NCBI GenBank assembly: GCA_946622925.1
Contig: CAMOQM010000048.1
Location: 1-7,028, forward strand
Direction: 5' to 3'
Length of the DNA stretch: 7,028 bases
Source of the DNA: an uncultured Caryophanales bacterium
Lineage (GTDB): Bacteria > Bacillota_I > Bacilli_A > RFN20 > CAG-826
A program made the translations under genes and the position numbers. The notes beneath the pieces were generated by a model. The model was not told where the DNA came from, searched no databases, and saw only the letters and a program-made list of their open reading frames with translations. This document shows, piece by piece, positions 1-5,132 of the stretch (positions are counted from its first letter, which is position 1; every line of letters starts with the position of its first letter).

Positions 1-266
1 GCGTAATCGGTATATTCGTTAGCCACGATTTTCTTTTCCTCTTTCGAGTAAGTGTAGAAATCATCGCGAACGCAATACACGCCGGAAGGGAAATCGTTAG
101 TATCAACTTCCTTATATAATGGAGGCAAAGATGAAGAAGAGTCGCTCGAAAGTCCGGTGCCATGGGAGCTGGTTTCGGTGGCCTGGGAGCTAGAAGGAGC
201 TGGAGTGCCACAAGAAGCAAGCACGAGCATGCTGGTGGCTAGTAATAATAGGTTTTTCTTTTTCAT
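1..266 (-). CDS. Putative lipoprotein, N-terminal part, cut by window edge
   Basis: The first 88 residues of a secreted, lipid-anchored protein are visible; the rest lies outside the window. Seen: a short Lys-rich start (MKKKN), a hydrophobic segment at residues 6-17, and a lipobox ending L-A-S-C with the modified Cys at 19. A linker rich in Ser, Thr and Pro follows (about 20-50), the kind that spaces a globular domain from the membrane. The domain then begins around residue 50 (LPPLYKEVDTNDFPSGVYCV). The start at 264-266 is supported by an AGGA Shine-Dalgarno at 274-277, seven bases before the ATG, and by the signal peptide beginning there. The family is not recognised from the visible part, so no function is proposed. 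It lies 63 bases downstream of the DUF2975-like gene and has its own candidate promoter, so it is probably transcribed separately. Confidence 0.85.
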   Translation of the reverse strand, partial: MKKKNLLLLATSMLVLASCGTPAPSSSQATETSSHGTGLSSDSSSSLPPLYKEVDTNDFPSGVYCVRDDFYTYSKEEKKIVANEYTDY

Positions 267-286
267 AGAGTTTTCCTATAAGGCGA

Positions 287-314
287 ATTATAAACTAATG
301 ATGGCAATAAACAA
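287..314 (-). promoter_or_regulatory. Candidate promoter for the third lipoprotein gene
   Basis: On the minus strand a perfect TATAAT lies at 292-287, with TTGTTT (3 of 6 matches to TTGACA) at 314-309 and a 16-base spacer. A start site near 280 would give a leader of about 14 bases that still includes the AGGA ribosome site at 274-277. The -10 match is strong and the -35 weak. Confidence 0.45.
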
Positions 315-329
315 TAAATTAGACGAAAT

Positions 330-908
330 CTAGGCTTGCTCGTTTTCTAAATATTCGTCGCTATTTTCCTTGGCTTTTTTGTTTTGTTCTTCTAAGTCCG
401 CCCCATAGGCGCAGAAGAAGGAAATAAGTAGCAAGGCTAAGCCATAACCAACCCCGCCGAAGGAAGAGAAATCGATATTCACGCTGGCACGGTTAGCAAA
501 AGCGATAATGCCCAAGGTAATGGCCACGGTGATAGCGAAAGCAAAGGAAGTGATTACCGAAACGAGGGCTAGTACACGCATCTTGTGCACCACTTCTTTA
601 TCGAAAGGCGTACCTTTATCGATCTCGAGCTTGAAGAATGCCTCATTATATTTGGCTAAGAAGATGGTCACCCCGCAATTAAGGAAGGCGACTATCAAAG
701 CGCTATAGGCGACGTGGAAGGGAATACCATTGCTAACTAAGATGTCGGTAATGGTCTGCCCTCCAGGAAGCGGCACATCACGTAAAGCAAAAAGCAAAAC
801 AAGGGCCAAGAAAGATAACGAAGCCCCGACAATGGCTAAGATAAATAAAACCAAGGCTATGATCCTAAAGATCTTGAATAAGGTTTGTAGAATTTTTAAA
901 GATTTCAT
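330..908 (-). CDS. DUF2975-like four-helix membrane protein
   Basis: A 192-residue integral membrane protein. Four hydrophobic segments are visible, at about residues 17-42, 65-85, 111-137 and 152-169. Between helices 2 and 3 is a cytosolic-type loop with the pattern FFKLEIDKGTPFDKEVVHKMR, and after helix 4 comes AYGADLEEQ. Both resemble the conserved loop (G-T-P-F followed by a charged stretch) and the tail of DUF2975 proteins. The C-terminus is hydrophilic and acidic. The start is well supported: an AGGAG Shine-Dalgarno at 915-919 sits six bases from the ATG. DUF2975 members have no established biochemical role; some sit beside a small Cro/C1-type regulator, but none is seen here. Family assignment is from motif memory, so a generic membrane protein remains possible. 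It follows the flavin-reductase-like gene on the same strand after 54 bases. Confidence 0.8.
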   Translation of the reverse strand: MKSLKILQTLFKIFRIIALVLFILAIVGASLSFLALVLLFALRDVPLPGGQTITDILVSNGIPFHVAYSALIVAFLNCGVTIFLAKYNEAFFKLEIDKGTPFDKEVVHKMRVLALVSVITSFAFAITVAITLGIIAFANRASVNIDFSSFGGVGYGLALLLISFFCAYGADLEEQNKKAKENSDEYLENEQA

Positions 909-931
909 AATCCACTCCTAGACTAGCCTCG

Positions 932-937
932 ATTATA
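932..937 (-). promoter_or_regulatory. Candidate -10 box for the DUF2975-like gene
   Basis: The minus strand reads TATAAT at 937-932, and 22 bases separate it from the ATG at 908. That spacing allows a leader of about 16 bases carrying the AGGAG site at 915-919. No good -35 hexamer lies at 16-18 bases, so the site rests on the -10 alone. Read-through from the preceding gene is also possible, since no terminator is visible in the 54-base gap. Confidence 0.35.
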
Positions 938-962
938 GGCCAACTAAAAGGGAATGGATTAA

Positions 963-1463
963 CTATCGCCCTAGCACTTTGACTATTTCGCCTTGATAGA
1001 TGGTATGGACGCCACTTTTGGCATACCAATCCTTAACCCCGTCATCGACCTGGTTAGGATCGAATTTACTTTGGCCGATCTTTTTGCAGATTAGGACCAA
1101 TCTAGATTCTTCGGCATAAGGGGCAAGATCTTCCACCACCTTCAATCCCCCGTTAGCGATCTTATCTTCGTTCCTACCAGAGGCCGTCCCGTAATACTTA
1201 ATGGCTTCTTTGTATTCTTCGGGTAATAGGCAGACGGAATAATATTTGGCCTTATCGAATATCGTTCTGGAGAACCTAACCTCGTGGATGTAGATGGTGC
1301 AAACATGCTTATTCCATAACACGCCGATACCGCCCCAACCGATGGTAAGACCATTGCTCCTAGTCCCGTCGTTAGCGAAGGCAATTGGCTCCTTGTGGAA
1401 AAGATTAAAGGCATCCTCATATTTGAAGATGTCGGTTAAAGGGATTTCTTTTAATGGTTTCAT
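963..1463 (-). CDS. Flavin reductase-like domain protein (FMN-binding)
   Basis: A 166-residue protein of the split-barrel flavin reductase/flavoredoxin type. These small cytoplasmic proteins bind FMN and either transfer electrons or reduce flavin with NAD(P)H; the partner cannot be read from the sequence. Seen: an early segment NGLTIGWGGIGVLWNK (residues 37-52), matching the family's T-x-G-W region; an R-x-S at 63-66 (VRFSRTIF); and YGTASGRNEDK (91-101), matching the family's C-G-x-x-S-G-R-x-x-D-K signature but with Tyr in place of the usual Cys. The C-terminus is GEIVKVLGR. The start at 1461-1463 gives the usual family length and alignment; the frame stays open to 1580, but those extra 39 residues overlap the divergent GNAT gene and look non-coding. 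No clear Shine-Dalgarno precedes the chosen ATG, so the start is less certain than the domain. Confidence 0.85.
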   Translation of the reverse strand: MKPLKEIPLTDIFKYEDAFNLFHKEPIAFANDGTRSNGLTIGWGGIGVLWNKHVCTIYIHEVRFSRTIFDKAKYYSVCLLPEEYKEAIKYYGTASGRNEDKIANGGLKVVEDLAPYAEESRLVLICKKIGQSKFDPNQVDDGVKDWYAKSGVHTIYQGEIVKVLGR

Positions 1464-1516
1464 GGATAAAGTTTGGACCCAAAATAAAATCGGGCAAGAG
1501 TTATGCTCCGACCGAC

Positions 1517-1522
1517 TATAAT
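1517..1522 (+). promoter_or_regulatory. Candidate -10 box of the GNAT gene, near-leaderless
   Basis: A perfect TATAAT lies 10 bases upstream of the ATG at 1533. A start site at the usual distance would fall near 1529, leaving a leader of about 4 bases and no room for a Shine-Dalgarno. No good -35 is seen at 16-18 bases; a TTGGAC at 1473-1478 is much too far away. This box also argues against the earlier in-frame ATG at 1503, which lies upstream of it. Confidence 0.4.
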
Positions 1523-1546
1523 AAATGGGATTATGGTTACCATCAA
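1518..1546 (-). promoter_or_regulatory. Candidate promoter for the flavin-reductase-like gene
   Basis: On the minus strand TTGATG (1546-1541, 4 of 6 matches) and TATTAT (1523-1518) are separated by 17 bases. A start near 1511 would give a leader of about 48 bases. The -35 falls inside the first codons of the divergent GNAT gene, and the -10 overlaps the TATAAT proposed for GNAT, so the two transcripts could compete for polymerase. The call rests on sequence match only. Confidence 0.35.
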
Positions 1547-1982
1547 AAAGATCAAATTGACCCCCGAAAACGTTAAGCAACTCATCGAATTATCCAGGGT
1601 TTGGATGAACGAAGAAATCACCAATGGATTAATCGAAAACGAGGAAAACGATTTAAAAGAGCCTTGTTGTGCGGCGTTTGATGGGGAAAAGATCATCGGT
1701 TACGCCTTCGGGCATTATTATGTTAGGGAAAGTAAATTATCCTCGGTCCCCGTTGGCTCTAAATGTTTTGAACTAGATGAACTTTACGTGCTCAAGGAAT
1801 ATAGAAGCCAAGGTATCGGCAAAGCTCTATTCGAAGCCATGGAAAGCGAAATCAAAAAGGAAGCCGACTATCTGACCTTGCCGACTTCCACCAAAGACTA
1901 TAAACGCATCCTCCATTTCTATATCGAGGAAATGGGTATGGACTTCCACAGCGCTTTCCTCACCAAGAAGATGGCGGACTAA
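1533..1982 (+). CDS. GNAT family N-acetyltransferase
   Basis: A 149-residue cytoplasmic acetyltransferase that transfers an acetyl group from acetyl-CoA to an amine; the acceptor cannot be predicted. Seen: a beta-strand pair with AAFDGEKIIGYAFGHYY (47-63), then motif A, LDELYVLKEYRSQGIGKALF (81-100). Its R-S-Q-G-I-G is the pyrophosphate-binding loop of the GNAT fold. A motif-B-like helix and turn follow, HFYIEEMGMDFHSAF (128-142). The length is typical of a single-domain GNAT. The frame opens at 1503, but the ATG at 1533 (MVTIKKIKL) is preferred: the fold begins there and a TATAAT lies between the two candidates. It is the only plus-strand gene in the window. It is divergent from the flavin-reductase-like gene and convergent with the 303-residue lipoprotein gene, sharing the bases CTAA at 1979-1982, which hold both stop codons. 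Confidence 0.88.
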   Translation: MVTIKKIKLTPENVKQLIELSRVWMNEEITNGLIENEENDLKEPCCAAFDGEKIIGYAFGHYYVRESKLSSVPVGSKCFELDELYVLKEYRSQGIGKALFEAMESEIKKEADYLTLPTSTKDYKRILHFYIEEMGMDFHSAFLTKKMAD

Positions 1983-2890
1983 TTCTTTTCGATTAATTCA
2001 AATCCTACTTTCCAGGCCGTTTGGGGCTCTTCGCCATAGAGGACTTTTAGATACACTTCGCTTACCCCGCCTTTGAATTCGACCACGCTTTGGTAATCTT
2101 GGTAAGGCAAGCTGGCATAAGGATGGTCATCGTAATCGGCCATGCTCTCCCGGTAAGAATAGGAAATATCTATCTTAGACGGGGTGTTCATCGTAATGAC
2201 GACCTTAGAGAAATAGTTTTGGGATTCCAGATACTGGCTTACTGATAAATGGATGATTCCATCCCTATCCGCGTTGATGGATAAAGAGGCTCCGACATTC
2301 CGTATCTCATTGACCTTTTGGCTTGTTGAGGTATCTGGCTTGTAGTAAGCGGGGACATATTGGAAGTTGTAGGTACTGCTTACAAGGTTAGGCTTATCGA
2401 CCTGCTCCACCACTCCACGCGAGAAAGAAATAAGCTCGGCGTTTTCCATATGGAGTTTAGTAGACATGTTGTTGCCGTTGATATCACCTTTGAAGATGAC
2501 TTCATAACCCGCCATCGAACAAGGGGAGAAATCGAACAGACGGGAGGCATTTTTCTCGTAGTTGCTCTTAGCTACTTCGTCAATACCAAAGAAGGTGATT
2601 TCCAAGGTATTATCCGCAGATTTGCCTTCTTCTTTGATGATGACCCGTCCTAGCCAAGCGCCATCTCCACTAGGATCATTAAGGAAGCTCTTCGTAACGA
2701 TGCCTTTGACGTAAACGGCCTTCAATTCACCATAGGTCTTTTCAAAGCCCGGATCATCGTAAGCGGCCTTAGCTTGGGAAAGGTTAAAAGCCTTATCCTC
2801 GCTATATCCATAGCCGGATATTTCGATTTTGTCGCCTCCCCCACAGGAAGCTAGTAGCAATAAAGGCAATAACAAAGCGATCTTTTTCAT
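1979..2890 (-). CDS. Lipoprotein of unknown function, OB-fold-like N-terminal half
   Basis: A 303-residue predicted lipoprotein. Seen: signal peptide MKKIALLLPLLLLASC with lipobox L-A-S-C and lipid-modified Cys at 16, followed by Gly-Gly-Gly. Residues about 55-160 alternate short strands, with YVKGIVTKSF (60-69), GRVIIKEEG (81-89), LEITFFGI (96-103), YEVIFKGDINGN (129-140) and MENAELISF (148-156). This resembles the OB-fold-like domains found in many surface lipoproteins, but that is fold-level inference. Residues 165-303 look beta-rich and match no family I recognise. The start is fixed by the signal peptide. No strong Shine-Dalgarno precedes it, and the gene begins 6 bases after the stop of the BspA-like gene, so translational coupling is likely. 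Its stop (TAG) overlaps the stop of the convergent GNAT gene. The pairing suggests a role at the cell surface with the BspA-like protein; catalytic activity is not indicated. Confidence 0.85.
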   Translation of the reverse strand: MKKIALLLPLLLLASCGGGDKIEISGYGYSEDKAFNLSQAKAAYDDPGFEKTYGELKAVYVKGIVTKSFLNDPSGDGAWLGRVIIKEEGKSADNTLEITFFGIDEVAKSNYEKNASRLFDFSPCSMAGYEVIFKGDINGNNMSTKLHMENAELISFSRGVVEQVDKPNLVSSTYNFQYVPAYYKPDTSTSQKVNEIRNVGASLSINADRDGIIHLSVSQYLESQNYFSKVVITMNTPSKIDISYSYRESMADYDDHPYASLPYQDYQSVVEFKGGVSEVYLKVLYGEEPQTAWKVGFELIEKN

Positions 2891-2896
2891 AATGAT

Positions 2897-4996
2897 TTAC
2901 TTAGTTCCGATTTGGTAATGGCCGGCATCTGTCCAAGGGACTTTCGAAGATTGGCCAGAGGAAGTTCCCCATCTTTCGGCCAGTTGTTCGCTTGCCACAT
3001 AGATGGTTAGTTGGCTAGTTCCTGTTAAGGCCTCCCCATAGATGTTATCGCCCTCTCCTAGATAGATGGTTCCTTGCCATTTAGAGCAATTATAGAAAGC
3101 TAATTCATCCATGTAGAAGTTCTTGGCATTCAGGGTGATGCTCGTAAACTGGAAATCAGCGAAACAAGCCGTTCCGATATAAAGGCTGCCATTTTGATCA
3201 AAGGCCGTGATGGTGAGTTTCTTCAACGAAGAAGGAATATAGGCTTTGCGGTAGATGGTATCGGATCCCGGCCTAGCGGGGAACAATGATTTGGTAATGG
3301 CATAGGATCCGGTGAAAGAAGAGGAGGCAAACCATTTATAGCCATCAGCCACCCCGTCTCGATATTGGACTTTGTTATTGATTACTAATTCTTGAAGGCC
3401 AGTTAATCCCGCAAAGGCGTTATCGCGGATATCGGTGGTCGGAACGGTAAGCTTCTTAATGCTAGGATGGTTATCGAAAGCATAGGAAGCAATCGCAACG
3501 ACCGGCAGATTTCCAATCTTTTCCGGAATGGTGACTTCCCTATCGCTGCCTTTATAACCGGTGATGGTCGCGGTTCCGGCGGCATTTAGATATTCGAAAT
3601 CGGAAGATTGGCTTTCCCCACCTTCATCGACGACGCCATAGACGACCGTGGTTTGGCCAAAGCGGTTATACCAATCGCCATCATAGGCACCGCCATTATC
3701 TGTTCCCACCGAGATAAGGCAAGAGGCTTGGGAATAGAAAGCATTACGCTCAATCTTGGTTACGGTCTTTGGGATATAAATCGAAGTGTATCCGCAATAG
3801 GAGAAAGCCTCTGAGCCGACACTAGTAAGTGAATCGCCAAGTTTCACGTCGGTTAAGGTGGAATTACCATAGCAAGCATAGTTCCTTATTTCACTAACGT
3901 TATTTAGAGTCAAAGAAGAAAGATAATAGGTCGGGGTACGGGAATATGAAGTTATATACCATGAACCGTTTTTGTCTTTGGCTTCGGTAGCCCCCGAGGC
4001 GAATGCCCCACTCCCCAAGATGCCGCGATTGATCGTCATGTTGATGGGATTCCCATCGTTATTTAAGCGGTTGCCTAGAATCACCTCGGCTCTTTCCGGG
4101 GTGTTTTCATCATAGCCAAGGAAAGGCAAGGTTACGGAACTAAGGTTTGGCAAAGAGGCGGTTTGGGAATAGATTATCTTCTTCCCCAGCTTTTTAACGG
4201 TCTTTGGCAAAGAGAGGGTCGTTATATTAACGCAATCTTCGAAAGCATTATCGCCGACTTCCTCTAATCCATCGGAGAAAACGGCTTCGGTTATGGCTTC
4301 GCATCCAGAAAAAGCCTCCTTGCCAATGTAACGGAGTTTACTCCCAAACCTAAGCGATTCGAACGTTGCCCCTTTGAAAGCTCCATCTCCTATGGTTACC
4401 ACCGAAGATAGATCGGCAGCTCCTAAATCCAAACCTTCAAGGGCATTGCAAATAATGGATTCAATGCCATCTGGCAAAGAGTAGGACCATGACCTAGTAG
4501 ATCCGCCAAAGAGGACGGCATGTTCATTGGATAGACTTGGCAAATACATCAGCCCACCATCGGATAAAGCTTTATACGGCGTATTGTCAAAGGCGGTTGC
4601 CCCGATTTCGCGCAAGGCCCCCGTGACGTAGATTTTCTCTAACGAAGTCCCTTCAAAAGCGTGTTCGCCAATAGAGAACACCGAATCGGGCAATTGCATC
4701 TGCTTGATGGAAGAACGGCTATAAAAGGCGTTATCGCTTACTCTAGTAACCGGGAAGGTGCGCCCATCGACTGTAACGGTAGAAGGAATGGAAATCTCGG
4801 ATTTACCGCCTTTATAGTCTTCGACGGCATAGCCATCGTATTCTTCATAATAGTTAAGCGTCATGTCGTCGACGGTGACGGTTTGATATTTGGGTTTGGC
4901 ACTAGAGGCTTCACCTCCGCCACCACAGGCAAATAAGAATGGCACGCTTAAGCCCAAGACGAAGATGGCTTTCCCCACATTAAGATGATTCTTCAT
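2897..4996 (-). CDS. BspA-like leucine-rich-repeat (LRR_5) surface lipoprotein
   Basis: A 699-residue predicted lipid-anchored surface protein. Proteins of this repeat family commonly mediate binding or adhesion, but the ligand is unknown here. Seen: signal peptide with hydrophobic core 10-23 and lipobox L-F-A-C, lipid-modified Cys at 24, then four Gly. LRR_5-type repeats carry the pattern I-x-x-x-A-F plus a following strand: VTRVSDNAF (83-91), FSIGEHAF (107-114), REIGATAF (129-136), VTIGDGAF (200-207), RYIGKEAF (222-229), EEVGDNAF (245-252), TSVGSEAF (391-398), TKIERNAF (413-420), VAIASYAF (500-507) and DIRDNAF (522-528). Two entry modules precede repeat blocks, at about 48-82 and 467-500; the second contains ATITGYKG and VTIPEKIGNLPVV. 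Stretches 281-365 and 540-600 fit the repeat poorly. There is no C-terminal sortase motif or membrane helix, so the lipid is the anchor. No clear Shine-Dalgarno precedes the ATG. The second lipoprotein gene follows after 6 bases. Confidence 0.92.
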   Translation of the reverse strand: MKNHLNVGKAIFVLGLSVPFLFACGGGGEASSAKPKYQTVTVDDMTLNYYEEYDGYAVEDYKGGKSEISIPSTVTVDGRTFPVTRVSDNAFYSRSSIKQMQLPDSVFSIGEHAFEGTSLEKIYVTGALREIGATAFDNTPYKALSDGGLMYLPSLSNEHAVLFGGSTRSWSYSLPDGIESIICNALEGLDLGAADLSSVVTIGDGAFKGATFESLRFGSKLRYIGKEAFSGCEAITEAVFSDGLEEVGDNAFEDCVNITTLSLPKTVKKLGKKIIYSQTASLPNLSSVTLPFLGYDENTPERAEVILGNRLNNDGNPINMTINRGILGSGAFASGATEAKDKNGSWYITSYSRTPTYYLSSLTLNNVSEIRNYACYGNSTLTDVKLGDSLTSVGSEAFSYCGYTSIYIPKTVTKIERNAFYSQASCLISVGTDNGGAYDGDWYNRFGQTTVVYGVVDEGGESQSSDFEYLNAAGTATITGYKGSDREVTIPEKIGNLPVVAIASYAFDNHPSIKKLTVPTTDIRDNAFAGLTGLQELVINNKVQYRDGVADGYKWFASSSFTGSYAITKSLFPARPGSDTIYRKAYIPSSLKKLTITAFDQNGSLYIGTACFADFQFTSITLNAKNFYMDELAFYNCSKWQGTIYLGEGDNIYGEALTGTSQLTIYVASEQLAERWGTSSGQSSKVPWTDAGHYQIGTK

Positions 4997-5010
4997 AATC
5001 GTTCTAAAAG

Positions 5011-5030
5011 AGATAATCAGTTATCTGATT
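5011..5030. repeat. Two overlapping dyads upstream of the BspA-like gene
   Basis: Two six-base-pair inverted repeats interlock here. AGATAA (5011-5016) pairs with TTATCT (5021-5026) across TCAG, and AATCAG (5015-5020) pairs with CTGATT (5025-5030) across TTAT. In RNA they cannot form together. The element ends 14 bases before the BspA-like ATG (4996), so it would fall in the leader if transcription starts near 5035. It could be an operator or a leader structure; the sequence does not decide. Confidence 0.4.
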
Positions 5031-5041
5031 GATGCAAGCCT

Positions 5042-5047
5042 ATTATC
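5042..5047 (-). promoter_or_regulatory. Weak candidate -10 box for the lipoprotein pair
   Basis: The minus strand reads GATAAT at 5047-5042, a 5 of 6 match to TATAAT, placing a start near 5035 and a leader of about 40 bases. No convincing -35 sits at 16-18 bases; that stretch is the T-rich tail of the terminator above it. A promoter is expected here because a strong terminator precedes the gene, but its exact position is uncertain. Confidence 0.3.
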
Positions 5048-5079
5048 CTACATAGGCAAAATAAAAAATGGTATGTAGG
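5047..5079. repeat. Perfect 8-bp inverted repeat flanking the terminator T-tract
   Basis: CCTACATA (5047-5054) and TATGTAGG (5072-5079) are perfect reverse complements 17 bases apart. The 5072-5079 arm is also part of the descending arm of the intrinsic terminator, and the 5047-5054 arm touches the proposed -10 box. It could be a DNA operator for the BspA-like gene or an alternative RNA pairing. A chance 8-bp match at this spacing cannot be excluded. Confidence 0.4.
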
Positions 5080-5109
5080 CTAAGTTTATGTCACATTAGC
5101 CAACTTACC
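5058..5109 (-). terminator. Intrinsic terminator after the HD-GYP gene
   Basis: On the minus strand the arm GGTAAGTTGGCTAA (5109-5096) pairs with TTAGCCTACATACC (5083-5070) across a 12-base loop: 12 base pairs with two mismatches. The stem runs straight into ATTTTTTATTTT (5069-5058). It begins 23 bases beyond the HD-GYP stop codon (5133-5135). This is a classic rho-independent layout and separates the HD-GYP gene from the lipoprotein pair. Confidence 0.8.
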
Positions 5110-5132
5110 GACTAAAAAGCGCCAAAAAACGA

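Noticed and set aside
300..323. Possible terminator after the DUF2975-like gene (CTAAT/ATTAG)
   Set aside because: The stem is only five base pairs with a long AT-rich loop and no following T-run; it overlaps the candidate promoter instead.
1503..1532. Earlier ATG for the GNAT gene
   Set aside because: It lies upstream of the best TATAAT, and the ten added residues are not part of the GNAT fold.
1464..1580. Upstream extension of the flavin-reductase-like frame by 39 residues
   Set aside because: The extra residues do not resemble the family's N-terminus and overlap the divergent GNAT coding start; the usual domain begins at the ATG at 1463.
4661..4936. Open frame on the plus strand opposite the BspA-like gene (also 3608-3814, 2360-2653, 508-708, 730-921, 1294-1521)
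   Set aside because: These are out-of-frame shadows of well-supported minus-strand genes, with no ribosome site and no recognisable domain.
4997..5132. Cyclic-di-GMP riboswitch in the BspA-like leader, suggested by the upstream HD-GYP gene
   Set aside because: None of the conserved GEMM-type motifs were found; the structures present are explained by a terminator and short dyads.
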